Assembly: GCF_049546785.1 (NCBI RefSeq)
Contig: NZ_JBMWAN010000003.1
Span: 611,070 to 675,069, forward strand
Source: Nitrospira_D sp035465795
GTDB taxonomy: Bacteria > Nitrospirota > Nitrospiria > Nitrospirales > Nitrospiraceae
Length of the DNA: 64,000 nucleotides
Reading direction: 5' to 3'
A program made the translations under genes and the position numbers. A model generated the notes under the pieces. It worked only from the letters and a program-made list of their open reading frames with translations, ran no database searches and was not told the origin of the DNA. How positions within the stretch are numbered: the first letter of the stretch is position 1; every line of letters begins with the position of its first letter. This document shows, piece by piece, positions 36,129-44,515 of the stretch.

Positions 36129-36539
36129 TTATTGCACGGAATTCGCGAAGCCACCCCGCGTAATTTCTGCGCGGACCGTGTCCCCGACCTTCTTCTGACC
36201 GCGAAGCTGCTTCGTGCCCTGACCAACGTACAGCTTCACCTGGTTGCCTTCGTAATCTTCCACCGTATAGGCATTGCCGTCGATCTGTTTGACCGTTCCG
36301 CCGACGGTTTTCCAGGCCGGACCAGGTTTGGTGTCATGTTCGCCGGCTTTCGGTGCATGGCCGACTTCCGGAACATGGCTGGTGGACGAGGCGGCAGCAG
36401 CAGCGGACGAATGATGGCTTCCGGGTGACTTTTTCTTGGCGTCCTTTTCTTTTGCCAAGGCCGGAGCAGCGGCCAGCGCCACTGTGGACAGGGCCGCAAT
36501 CGCGATTGTCAGGATCTTGGTCTTTACGTCTGTTGTCAT
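36129..36539 (-). CDS. Small exported protein of unknown function
   Basis: I do not recognise this family. The 136-residue protein has a signal peptide (KTKILTIAIAALSTVALAAAPALA) and a low-complexity linker of Ala, Ser and His. Its small beta-rich end (WKTVGGTVKQIDGNAYTVED, LYVGQGTKQL) looks like an OB-type fold. The start at 36539 is set by AAGGAGGT just upstream. It is probably periplasmic. Confidence 0.65.
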   Translation of the reverse strand: MTTDVKTKILTIAIAALSTVALAAAPALAKEKDAKKKSPGSHHSSAAAAASSTSHVPEVGHAPKAGEHDTKPGPAWKTVGGTVKQIDGNAYTVEDYEGNQVKLYVGQGTKQLRGQKKVGDTVRAEITRGGFANSVQ

Positions 36540-36864
36540 CGGCGACCTCCTTACGTGAACAGCTCGTCGAGCCTGTGCTGGTTTTTTCAGCAAAGCATGT
36601 GCCGTAAGAGGGAACCCGGGCTCTTGTTGGAAAAACAGCGGGTTAGCCGATCCGTCTCAGGAGGGGCAGGCCGGTTCAACGCCGGGAGGGGAAAAAACGT
36701 CATGAGACTGTGCAATTCTGATCAGTCGGATCTCTGGCTGGACAGGATCGCCGATCTTTGTCTTGCTCCGAATTTATGAACAGTCCTCCAATCATATTGT
36801 CCGGGAGAAACATGATCGCCAGAGGCGCGGCATCGCCAGGCATGATTGTGAGCCGCAACAGGAA

Positions 36865-36906
36865 AGGCGCTCGCGATGAATGTCGCGGGCGCCTCGTTTC
36901 GTTTTG
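36865..36906 (+). terminator. Rho-independent terminator-like hairpin
   Basis: AGGCGCTCGCGA and TCGCGGGCGCCT pair with one mismatch around a 6-base loop, followed by CGTTTCGTTTT. This has the shape of an intrinsic terminator on the plus strand. No recognised plus-strand gene lies upstream before 36024. Confidence 0.55.
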
Positions 36907-37048
36907 GCGGGCAGTTGTATGCTCTGCGGTCGCATCGACAGGCCTCCAGGCGCCATAGGTTGGAGTAGGAAGAAGGTCGTGGCGGGACAGCATTGATGAG
37001 GGCGAGGCCGCGTTGCGCGGGGGAGCCATTTCGTGAGGGGTGAGACCC

Positions 37049-37057
37049 TGCTAGAAT
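37049..37057 (+). promoter_or_regulatory. Extended -10 of the tRNA nucleotidyltransferase gene (leaderless)
   Basis: TGCTAGAAT ends six bases before the ATG at 37064. The TGC before TAGAAT makes it an extended -10 box. There is no Shine-Dalgarno sequence. Confidence 0.55.
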
Positions 37058-37063
37058 GCGGCG

Positions 37064-39712
37064 ATGGAGATTGTCACGACTCATCGCAATGCCGATTTCG
37101 ACGGCCTTGCCTCGATGGTCGCCGCACGCAAGTTGTATCCCGATGTGCGCTTGGTGCTGTCCGGCGGGGCTCAGGAAACGGTGCATGCCTTCATCACGGC
37201 TCACGACCTGAATCTGACGAAGCTCAAAGAAATTGATATTTCCAAGGTCCGGCGGCTGATCCTGGTCGATACGCACGAGCCTGAGCGGATCGGTCCGTTC
37301 AAGCAATGCTGGCAGGACCAGCGGGTTGAGATACAGGTGTTCGATCACCATGGAGAGCGCGAGGACTTGGCTCATGCCAGGCCGGCGGGGGGTCCTGTGA
37401 CTGCGGTGATCGAGCGGGTCGGGGCCACCACGACGATTCTGATCGAACGCGTGCGGCAATCAGGGGCGCCGCTCACGGTTCTGGAAGCGACGGTCCTGGC
37501 GTTGGGCCTGTATGAGGAAACCGGCTCGTTCACGTTCGCTTCCACCACACCGCGCGATCTCGAAGCCGCGGCATTTCTCATCACGGCGGGAGCCGATCTC
37601 AATCTCGTATCGCAAACCTTGCGGCGGCCGCTCGATCCGGACGTGGTGGCGCTGCTCAACGATCTCCTTGAACATAGCGAGGTGCACTATCTCGAAGGTC
37701 GAAAGGTCCTGGTTGCCACCAGCACCGTCGACCGGTGCCAGGCGGAAGCCGCCGAGGCGGTCCACAAACTGGCTGAGTTGGAAGGGGTCGACGCGGTGCT
37801 CGCGGTGGTCATGACGGAGGAGCATGTCGAAGTCATCGGCCGCAGTCGCACCCCCGACATCGATGTCGGGGGCATTGCGAAGGAATTCGGCGGCGGCGGC
37901 CATGCGGTGGCGGCGGCGGCGATCGTCAAAGGCCGGCCTCTGGCGGAGGTCAAGGAGCGGGTGGTGCAGTTGCTCACGCAGCGGTACCGGCCCACGCTCC
38001 TGGCCAAGGACGTCATGACCAGGCCGGTGAAATCGGTCGGTGCGGATGCAACGGTGAAAGACACGGAAGAGCAGATGACGCACTACGGGGTGAATGTGCT
38101 CCCTGTGCTTGACGGGAAGGATCGCTATGTCGGGCTGGTCAGCCGGGAGCAGATTCAGAAGGCGCTGTTCCATCGGTTGGGCGCCCTGACGGCCCGGGAC
38201 ATCATGCACACCGACCACTATACGGCGGCCCCCGCGACGTCGTTCCACGAGATCGAGCAGATCATGCTCGAGCGCAATCAACGCTTTGTTCCCATTCTGG
38301 ACGGCCCGCGCGTGGTCGGCGTGATCACGCGCACCGACCTGCTCAGGACCTGGCACGACGATGTGTTGCGGACGGTGCGCATCCGTCCCAAACTGAGTGA
38401 GCCGGCCGAAACCACCCGCCCCATGCATCGCCGCAATCTCAGCCAGCAGCTGCGTGAAAGGCTTCCGGCGCCGCTCTTCAAGCTGCTGAAAGAGGCCGGT
38501 CTTCTGGCCGACCGCCTGGATCTGTCGCTCTATGTGGTCGGGGGATTCGTGCGCGATCTCCTGCTCGGTATCGATAATCTGGACCTGGATCTGGTCGTGG
38601 AGGGGGACGGCATCGCGTTCGCGCGTAAACTGGCTGCGGAACACAGGGGACGGGTCAAGGCGCATGAACGGTTCGGGACGGCGGTCGTCGTGCTGCCGGA
38701 CGGCGTCAAGCTCGATGTCGCGACCGCGCGCACCGAGTATTATGAATTTCCGACGGCCCTGCCGACTGTCGAACAGAGTTCGATCAAGAAGGATCTGTAC
38801 CGCCGCGATTTCACGATCAATGCCCTGGCGGTGCGGCTGAACGGCCGGGGCTTCGGGGACGTCCTCGATTTCTACGGCGGCCAGCGCGACCTCAAGGACA
38901 AGGCCGTGCGCGTCCTGCACAGCCTGAGTTTTATCGAAGATCCGACCAGGGTGTTCCGCGCGATTCGCTTTGAGACACGGTTCGGGTTCCACCTGGGCAA
39001 AGACACGCTGGCGTTGATCAAGGCGGCGGTCAAGATGGAACTGTTCCATCGGCTGTCCGGGCATCGCCTGCTGGAAGAACTGAAGGCGCTCTGTTCGGAG
39101 CGGGAACCGAAGACCGCGCTCAAGCGAATGGCGGAACTTGATCTGCTCCGGTTTATCCACCCGAAGCTGGTGTGGACGGCGCGTCTGGAGAAGATGCTGC
39201 TGGCGACGGAAGAAGCCCTGGATTGGTACCGGTTGCTCTATCTCGGTCGCAGGATGGAGGGGTGGCTGGTGTATGTGATGGCGCTGGCCGCGGTGCTGCC
39301 CGATCGCGGGATGGCGGAGTGGCTGAAGCGGTTCCCGTTCAGCGAGCGGGAAGCGACGACGCTGAAGGCCTTTCGCGGTGGAGCCCATCGGGCTCTGCGC
39401 CAACTGGCCAAGCAGCCTCCGCTCAAACCCTCGGCGGTCGTCCGCTTGTTGCAGGACATGCCGGACGAAGCGTTGGTGGCGATGATGGCGCAGAGTTCGT
39501 CGGATCAGGTCAAGCGTCAGGTGTCGGCCTTTCTGACGTCCTACCAGCATGTGAAGCCGGTCCTGACCGGCGTCGAACTGAAGGCCATGGGGTTAAAGCC
39601 GGGGCCGCAGTTCAAGAAGATTCTCGACCGCTTGCTCGACGCCAGGCTGAATGGAGAGGTCAAAAGCGAGAGTGACGAGCAGGAGCTGGTGGAGCGGCTC
39701 ACCAAACAGTAG
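37064..39712 (+). CDS. DHH - tandem CBS - tRNA nucleotidyltransferase/poly(A) polymerase fusion
   Basis: This 882-residue protein has three parts. The N-terminal DHH/DHHA1 phosphoesterase-like part (about 1-310) has THRNADFDGLA and DHHGE (D94-H95-H96). Two CBS motifs follow (about 315-430: AKDVMTRPVKSVGADATV and ARDIMHTDHYTAAPATSF). The C-terminal nucleotidyltransferase has GGFVRD near 491 and LDLDL near 505, the catalytic metal site. It should add A or CCA to tRNA 3' ends; the DHH part could act as an RNase or 3'-trimming module, and the CBS pair may sense adenine nucleotides. Similar fusions exist in several deep-branching bacteria. Whether it adds CC, A or CCA cannot be read here. Confidence 0.88.
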   Translation: MEIVTTHRNADFDGLASMVAARKLYPDVRLVLSGGAQETVHAFITAHDLNLTKLKEIDISKVRRLILVDTHEPERIGPFKQCWQDQRVEIQVFDHHGEREDLAHARPAGGPVTAVIERVGATTTILIERVRQSGAPLTVLEATVLALGLYEETGSFTFASTTPRDLEAAAFLITAGADLNLVSQTLRRPLDPDVVALLNDLLEHSEVHYLEGRKVLVATSTVDRCQAEAAEAVHKLAELEGVDAVLAVVMTEEHVEVIGRSRTPDIDVGGIAKEFGGGGHAVAAAAIVKGRPLAEVKERVVQLLTQRYRPTLLAKDVMTRPVKSVGADATVKDTEEQMTHYGVNVLPVLDGKDRYVGLVSREQIQKALFHRLGALTARDIMHTDHYTAAPATSFHEIEQIMLERNQRFVPILDGPRVVGVITRTDLLRTWHDDVLRTVRIRPKLSEPAETTRPMHRRNLSQQLRERLPAPLFKLLKEAGLLADRLDLSLYVVGGFVRDLLLGIDNLDLDLVVEGDGIAFARKLAAEHRGRVKAHERFGTAVVVLPDGVKLDVATARTEYYEFPTALPTVEQSSIKKDLYRRDFTINALAVRLNGRGFGDVLDFYGGQRDLKDKAVRVLHSLSFIEDPTRVFRAIRFETRFGFHLGKDTLALIKAAVKMELFHRLSGHRLLEELKALCSEREPKTALKRMAELDLLRFIHPKLVWTARLEKMLLATEEALDWYRLLYLGRRMEGWLVYVMALAAVLPDRGMAEWLKRFPFSEREATTLKAFRGGAHRALRQLAKQPPLKPSAVVRLLQDMPDEALVAMMAQSSSDQVKRQVSAFLTSYQHVKPVLTGVELKAMGLKPGPQFKKILDRLLDARLNGEVKSESDEQELVERLTKQ

Positions 39713-39780
39713 GGGCCATGCCATCAGGTATCAGGCCGCAGACGGGCGGTCCTGCTGCTCCGGGCGGGAAACCGCAGCCC

Positions 39781-40386
39781 TCAGAGTAAGGGCAGCCGCT
39801 TGTCGTTTTCCATCTTCCCGAAGAGATCCCGAAAGGAAGCATGGAGCGCCCGTTCCATCGCTGCCTTGTCCTGCGAATTTCCGGCCGTCTTTCCAAACCC
39901 CGAATAGCGCGCCAGGGATCGTCCGGTCTTGGGATCGCTCAACGTGCCGTCCGTGGTGACCAGATAAATCTGGCTGAACGAGGACGACACACTCGGGTCG
40001 ATGTACATATTGATGCGCAGGGTGAGGTTCAGGTCCGCCGCGCCTTCCTGTACGATCTTCTGAAACGTCTTTCTCGTGGTGAGGTACTCGACGGTCGCGC
40101 GTTCCCATTCCACCGGATCCTTGCTGGGGAACAGCGTGGGGGTTGTCCGCAAGACGTGGTTTGCCAGGGTTGGGTCAGGACTCATGCTGGCGCCGGCTTC
40201 AACCTCATAGGTGCCGACTTCGCTCACCTGCACTTTGGCTGAGTAAGGGAGGGGAGACGTCGTGGGAACGACCGGGGTCGGGTCAAAGGGGAGTCTTGAG
40301 CAGCCGGCGAGGAGTAAAACCGCGAGCGTGATCGAATTCAGTGCGTTCCAGCCGACCTGCAGCGGACGGTAAGCGTGGCCTGTCAT
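39781..40386 (-). CDS. Hypothetical lipoprotein
   Basis: The 201-residue protein has a lipobox LLLAGC after a hydrophobic stretch (ITLAVLLLAGC). The mature part is mixed alpha/beta, with EWERATVEYLTTRKTFQKIVQEGAADLNLTLRINMYIDP and a C-terminal helix KAAMERALHASFRDLFGKM. This resembles periplasmic lipoproteins with a secretin/TolB-N-like fold, but I do not assign a family. It converges with the tRNA enzyme gene. Confidence 0.6.
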   Translation of the reverse strand: MTGHAYRPLQVGWNALNSITLAVLLLAGCSRLPFDPTPVVPTTSPLPYSAKVQVSEVGTYEVEAGASMSPDPTLANHVLRTTPTLFPSKDPVEWERATVEYLTTRKTFQKIVQEGAADLNLTLRINMYIDPSVSSSFSQIYLVTTDGTLSDPKTGRSLARYSGFGKTAGNSQDKAAMERALHASFRDLFGKMENDKRLPLL

Positions 40387-40546
40387 CTTCGTCCCATCCC
40401 GTACCTGCCTACGGTGTTAACTTACACGTCGAACGGTTGTGCTGCAACTGTGCCGGAGAGGCTGCGGGAACCGGTCTGCCTGTCCCTGCCTTGGAGGGGC
40501 GCCTGTCAACCCCGGCGGGGCGAGGCACGCGGAGCCGAGCGCGTTG

Positions 40547-41230
40547 TCATGAGTTCGAGTTGGTGATGGACAACGACACTTCGTTTGGTAGCAGAAGGGT
40601 CACGTTCGCCTGGTTCTTGGCGTCCGGCTGAATGAGCGCAAAGAGCGGGACCGGTTGCGGGACGGTGCCCGGCGGCATGGTCAGCAGGGCCGGGAAATCA
40701 AACAGCGGGGAGATCGTCGCCAGGCTGGCCAATCTCAACCGGAATGCCATCAAGATATCGCGAAGCCGTCCCGCCTGCTCCTCCTCGGACAACGATTCTG
40801 TGGTCACGATGCCGATTTCCCACAACGGTTTGGTGATGGTCACGGGAAACGTCAGACCGAGTTGTTGCGCGGTGGGCGTGACGTCGATCAAAAGCCCGGC
40901 CTGAATGGCCTTCTGGAAGTCCTTGATCGTAGGAACGCCTGGTCCCACGCCGGAGTCGTCCGCTGTGTCCTTCCGCGTATCAGGTGTATCGATCGCAGCC
41001 TCGTTTCCGGCGGGGGATGCAGCAGATAACGACGCAACCTCACTTGTGTCCACCGGCTCAACGTCGGGCAATGACGGCAACTCCGATTTGGGTAAGGCCT
41101 TCGTAACGCCGTCGTAAACCACGCGGGCAGAGGCAGACCACGAAGAATTGAAAGGACGTCCCTCGAATGCCGCATCTGCGGCCTTCTTCTCGTCGTGCGT
41201 CAGTGCTTTGGGAAGAGTATTGTCGGCCAT
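40547..41230 (-). CDS. Cytoplasmic protein of unknown function
   Basis: I do not recognise the family. The 227-residue protein opens MADNTLPKALTHDEKKAADAAFEGRPFNSSWSASARVVYDG in two conserved-looking blocks. An acidic disordered middle (about 55-100) follows, then a hydrophobic C-terminal part (LLIDVTPTAQQLGLTFPVTITK, RLASLATISPLFDFPALL). There is no signal peptide. The ATG at 41230 lies six bases after a -10 box with a good -35, so it appears leaderless. Confidence 0.6.
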   Translation of the reverse strand: MADNTLPKALTHDEKKAADAAFEGRPFNSSWSASARVVYDGVTKALPKSELPSLPDVEPVDTSEVASLSAASPAGNEAAIDTPDTRKDTADDSGVGPGVPTIKDFQKAIQAGLLIDVTPTAQQLGLTFPVTITKPLWEIGIVTTESLSEEEQAGRLRDILMAFRLRLASLATISPLFDFPALLTMPPGTVPQPVPLFALIQPDAKNQANVTLLLPNEVSLSITNSNS

Positions 41231-41236
41231 ATCAAA

Positions 41237-41264
41237 CAGATAACCAGGTCATGGACAAGGTCAA
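41237..41264 (-). promoter_or_regulatory. Promoter of the gene at 40547 (leaderless)
   Basis: Minus-strand TTGACC (41264-41259) and TATCTG (41242-41237) have a 16-base spacer. The -10 ends six bases before the ATG. Confidence 0.5.
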
Positions 41265-41279
41265 GCGGGTGTCGGCAGG

Positions 41280-41855
41280 CTATTCCGGCAGCGGTTTTCC
41301 CCTCGTCTCGGGCGCGAACAGCAAGACGACCAGCCCCGCCAGATAGATCAATGCCACGGTGCTCGCGGCCCGTCCAAACGAACCGAGCGCGGTGACGAGC
41401 CGGCCGGTGAGGAAGAGTGAGGCCGAGGCCAGGACGCGTCCGGCGTTGAAGCAAAAGCCGGAACCTGTCGCGCGCAGTCTGGTCGGGTAGAGTTCGGGGA
41501 GATAAATCGGAAACCCGCCGAAGATCCCGTTCTTGAAAAAACCCAGCAGCGGTAGAAGCATCAGCACACGGGCGTAGGTCGCCGGGGTCAGGTAGGTCAC
41601 CGGCAGCATGATCAGGCTGCCGAGGAACATGAACGCAAAGACAGCGCGGCGGCCGAAGCGATCAGCCAGGGGGCCGAATCCCAGATAGCCGAACAGCGCC
41701 CCGCCGGCCGGGCGCAGGAGATCGTGCAGCGCCGGGTGCAGGACGATGGCGTAAATCGTGGCGTCCATCGCATCGAAGACCCATCCCGGCCAGGCGATGA
41801 ACAAGCCCAGCCATTGATAGCGGGTGACGCCGTGATGCCAGGGGGTTGTTGCCAT
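41280..41855 (-). pseudogene. MFS transporter with a large in-frame internal deletion
   Basis: The frame (191 codons) begins as a normal major facilitator: TRYQWLGLFIAWPGWVFDAMDATIYAIVLHPALHDLL is helix 1 plus loop. After residues RP it jumps to a C-terminal-half sequence: AGGALFGYLGFGPLADRFGRR, then the last helices and FAPETRGKPLPE. The roughly 200 residues expected for helices 2-6 are missing, with no stop or frameshift at the join. The family is normally about 400 residues with 12 helices. A working 6-7-helix carrier is unlikely. AAGGA lies before the ATG at 41855. Confidence 0.75.
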
Positions 41856-41986
41856 AGTGAGAGGGTCCTTACCGCCCGGATCGGGCGAGAGGCCAGGGCA
41901 AGGGGAGGGGAGAGGCCTCGCGCCGTTGTGTCGCAAGGCTAAGGATGTTATCCGGAGGAGTCAAGGTGAAGCCCGGAGAAGCCTCG

Positions 41987-41995
41987 TGCTATAGT
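41987..41995 (+). promoter_or_regulatory. Extended -10 of the J-domain gene (leaderless)
   Basis: TGCTATAGT ends seven bases before the ATG at 42003. No ribosome site fits between them. Confidence 0.55.
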
Positions 41996-42002
41996 TTCGC
42001 GC

Positions 42003-42641
42003 ATGGCTCGCATGGACTTTTACCGGGTGCTCGGCGTCTCGCGGGAGGCGTCCGACGATGACATCAAGAAGGCCTACCGGAAGCTGGTCTTTCAGCATCA
42101 CCCGGACCGTAATCCCGACAGCAAAGACGCGGAGGCGAAGATCCGCGAGATCAACGCCGCCTACGAAATCGTGGGCGACGCGGAGAAGCGTCGCAGCTAC
42201 GACCGTCTCTATTGGGGTGACGAGCCGCGTGCCGATGTGGTGGACCCGTCCGTCATCCTCCATGACATGGAGCAGAAGCTCTTCGATGAGGGACGGAAAG
42301 AGCTGTTTGCCGTCCTGGTAAAAAATGTCGCCCGGGTGAAGGCGGAGCTGGCGCTCTTGCGTGAACGGACCGTGGCGGATCAGGGGTATGACTCATTCCG
42401 GGAGGATCTCGTCGCCGCGCGGGCGGCCGAGGTCATGGACGACTTTCTCACGGATGAGATGGAAGGGCGCAAGGGGCGATTGGTCGAGGTGGCCGCCGAG
42501 ATGATGGTGTCGCAAGGCGTCGTGAAGAAGAGCGACGAAGGCGGGTTCCGGTCGGTGCGCGGGGCACTCGAAGAGAGTTTCCGCAAAGGCCGCATCCACG
42601 GCTACGCGTCGGCGCTGGAGCTGTTTTATGAGAGACGGTGA
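42003..42641 (+). CDS. J-domain (DnaJ-like) protein
   Basis: This 212-residue co-chaperone-type protein has an N-terminal J domain (about 1-66) with DFYRVLGVSREASDDDIKKAYRKL and the HPD motif in FQHHPDRNPDS. It lacks the Gly/Phe, zinc-finger and C-terminal substrate domains of DnaJ. The rest is helical and charged, unlike known classes. It should stimulate DnaK ATPase for a specific client. The start is set by the J domain and by the -10 box seven bases upstream. Confidence 0.9.
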   Translation: MARMDFYRVLGVSREASDDDIKKAYRKLVFQHHPDRNPDSKDAEAKIREINAAYEIVGDAEKRRSYDRLYWGDEPRADVVDPSVILHDMEQKLFDEGRKELFAVLVKNVARVKAELALLRERTVADQGYDSFREDLVAARAAEVMDDFLTDEMEGRKGRLVEVAAEMMVSQGVVKKSDEGGFRSVRGALEESFRKGRIHGYASALELFYERR

Positions 42642-42691
42642 GGATGGGGAGGCTCAGACTGAGGTTAAGGCCATGAAGGGGGAACTCAACC

Positions 42692-43900
42692 TCAACCTTC
42701 TGCAAGCGGACCCGCGACGAACTTTCCTGCCTGCATGACGCCCATAATCTTGCTGCGGTTCCGGAGCACGTCGATCCGTTTGAGCGGGTTCCCGTCGAGC
42801 ACCACCAGATCTGCCTGCTTCCCCTTGGTGAGCGTCCCTACCGTCTCGTGAACGCCGATGAGACGCGCGGCGGCTGCCGTCGAGGCAAGGATCGCTTCCA
42901 TCGGGCTCATGCCGAAGGCCACCATCCGTTCGAGTTCCTGCGCGTTGTCTCCGTGATAGTTAAAGGGCGTGCCTGCGTCGGTCCCCATGGCGATCAAGAG
43001 TCCGCTCTGGTGGGCTTTCTTGAAACTTGCTTGATGGCGTTTGGTCATGGCTTTGGCTTTGTCGAGCGCGCTGACGGGGATGCCGCAGCCCGGCCGTCCT
43101 GCCGCAGTGGTGGAGAGGGCGGAGAGCGTCGGCACCATATAGACGCCATGTTGCTTCATCAACTCGCCGGCTTCATCGTCGAGCAACGTGGCGTGTTCGA
43201 TGGAATGCACGCCCGCGCGAATGGCGTTCTTCATGCCGGATGCCCCGTGGGCATGGGCCGCGACTTTCCTCTGAGCCTGCCTGGCTGTTTCAACGGCTGC
43301 GGTGAGTTCTTCCACCGTCATCTGCGCTTGATCCGGTGAAGTTCCGGGAGTCAGGACGCCGCCAGAGGCAATCACTTTAATGACTTCGGCACCGGCGCTC
43401 AGTTGTGCCTCGACGGCGCGGCGGACATTGTCCGGTCCCTCCACTTCCCGGCCGATGAAACGCGCATGGCCGCCGATCATGCAAATGGCAAGGCCGGCGC
43501 CCACGATGCGGGGCCCCGGCAAGATCCCCGCGTCGATCGCTTGCTTGAGGACAAAAATCGAATGGTCGCGCGAGCCGACATCGCGGATCGTGGTCACGCC
43601 TGCTTCGAGCGTCTGTCTGGCATGGCGGGCCGACTTGAGCAGGGTGAGCGAGGGAGAATCGGATTCCACCGCCGCGACAACGTCCGGTTCCGCTCCCAGG
43701 GAGAGGTGGACATGGCAGTCCATCAGCCCCGGAATTACGGTGAGTCCCCGGCCGTTGATCCGGGTCACGCCGCGCGGGATAGTCATGGTGCGGCTGAGGC
43801 CGGCGGCGACGATCCTGGCGCCGCGAATCAGGAGGGTGGCGCGTTCGTAGACATGACCGGTGCCGTCGATGAGGCGGATGTGCTGCAGCGCGAGAGCCAT
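42692..43900 (-). CDS. Metal-dependent amidohydrolase (imidazolonepropionase/prolidase-like)
   Basis: This 402-residue amidohydrolase-superfamily protein has HxH in DCHVHLS and a lysine in EVIKVIASGG (likely carbamylated). Further ligands are in KVAAHAHGASG and GVHSIEHATLLDD, with the Asp in IAMGTDAGTPF. This pattern fits the Xaa-Pro dipeptidase/imidazolonepropionase-related group. It has no signal peptide, so it is cytoplasmic. It is the last gene of an operon with the haem protein (4 bases between) and the aminotransferase. Substrate unknown. Confidence 0.87.
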   Translation of the reverse strand: MALALQHIRLIDGTGHVYERATLLIRGARIVAAGLSRTMTIPRGVTRINGRGLTVIPGLMDCHVHLSLGAEPDVVAAVESDSPSLTLLKSARHARQTLEAGVTTIRDVGSRDHSIFVLKQAIDAGILPGPRIVGAGLAICMIGGHARFIGREVEGPDNVRRAVEAQLSAGAEVIKVIASGGVLTPGTSPDQAQMTVEELTAAVETARQAQRKVAAHAHGASGMKNAIRAGVHSIEHATLLDDEAGELMKQHGVYMVPTLSALSTTAAGRPGCGIPVSALDKAKAMTKRHQASFKKAHQSGLLIAMGTDAGTPFNYHGDNAQELERMVAFGMSPMEAILASTAAAARLIGVHETVGTLTKGKQADLVVLDGNPLKRIDVLRNRSKIMGVMQAGKFVAGPLAEG

Positions 43901-43904
43901 GGGA

Positions 43905-44498
43905 CTATTCTCCGACGGGGAAGGTGATGACGATCCCGCCCATCACGTCGTTCAATTTGAAATCGCGGCGGGGACTGTTGGGATGTTTATTATGACAATC
44001 GACGCAGGCCTGGGATGAGGCGCGGTCGGCATAGACGGCCTGGAAGTAGCGGACCCCGTCTTTGGTGAGAAAGCCGTAGTGGGGGCTGTCTGGTTGCTTC
44101 TCGACCGCGGCGAGCCCGAGCCGTTCCAGATCGCTGTTGGCCCCGTTCCACACGTAAATGGGGGTCAAGCTGGCCAGGCGGAAGGAAAATTTCAAATTCT
44201 TGAGTGCGACGAGCCGGCCGGATTCCATCAGATACTGCGCCGGGAGCGGGACGCCGCGTTCGTCCCGCCAGTGTTCGTGGGCGTCGATGCCTTCCTTCTG
44301 CAGTTTTACCACGACATTGTCCGTGTAGTTATTCCGATTGGCTTCGAGCAGCGCCTGAATAAACGCCGCGACCTTTTCCGGCGGGACCATGTCGGACTTC
44401 TTTGAGTCAGCCATCGTCAGTTTGAAGACCCAAAAGAAGATGACGCTCATGAATGCAAAGGTGACGGCACCTAACACAACTAAAAGAGGACGATTCAT
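43905..44498 (-). CDS. Membrane-anchored Tll0287-like (DUF3365) c-type haem protein
   Basis: This 197-residue protein has an N-terminal membrane anchor (LLVVLGAVTFAFMSVIFFWVF), a PAS-like Tll0287/DUF3365 domain and one haem c attachment site (CVDCH, C165/C168/H169) followed by NKHPNSPRRDF. It should sit on the periplasmic side and may act as a redox or ligand sensor or an electron carrier. It lies between a class V aminotransferase and an amidohydrolase on one strand, with 17- and 4-base gaps. Confidence 0.85.
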   Translation of the reverse strand: MNRPLLVVLGAVTFAFMSVIFFWVFKLTMADSKKSDMVPPEKVAAFIQALLEANRNNYTDNVVVKLQKEGIDAHEHWRDERGVPLPAQYLMESGRLVALKNLKFSFRLASLTPIYVWNGANSDLERLGLAAVEKQPDSPHYGFLTKDGVRYFQAVYADRASSQACVDCHNKHPNSPRRDFKLNDVMGGIVITFPVGE

Positions 44499-44515
44499 GG
44501 CCTACATTCCTTCCG

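Larger units (their letters stand above)
36540..37063. other. Gene-poor stretch with a possible short transcript
   Basis: The left 20 bases hold the ribosome site of the gene at 36129. No convincing protein gene was found in these 524 bases. A 25-codon frame at 36703-36780 follows GGGAGGGG but is unrecognised. A strong plus-strand terminator lies at 36865-36906 although no gene precedes it on that strand, so a small RNA or tiny peptide may be made here. The right end holds the promoter of the gene at 37064. Confidence 0.4.

Noticed and set aside
37460..39550. Very long minus-strand open frame (696 codons) opposite the tRNA nucleotidyltransferase gene
   Set aside because: It is fully antisense to a clearly conserved gene, is rich in Arg, His and Gln, and has no recognisable domain. 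This is typical of shadow frames in high-GC DNA.
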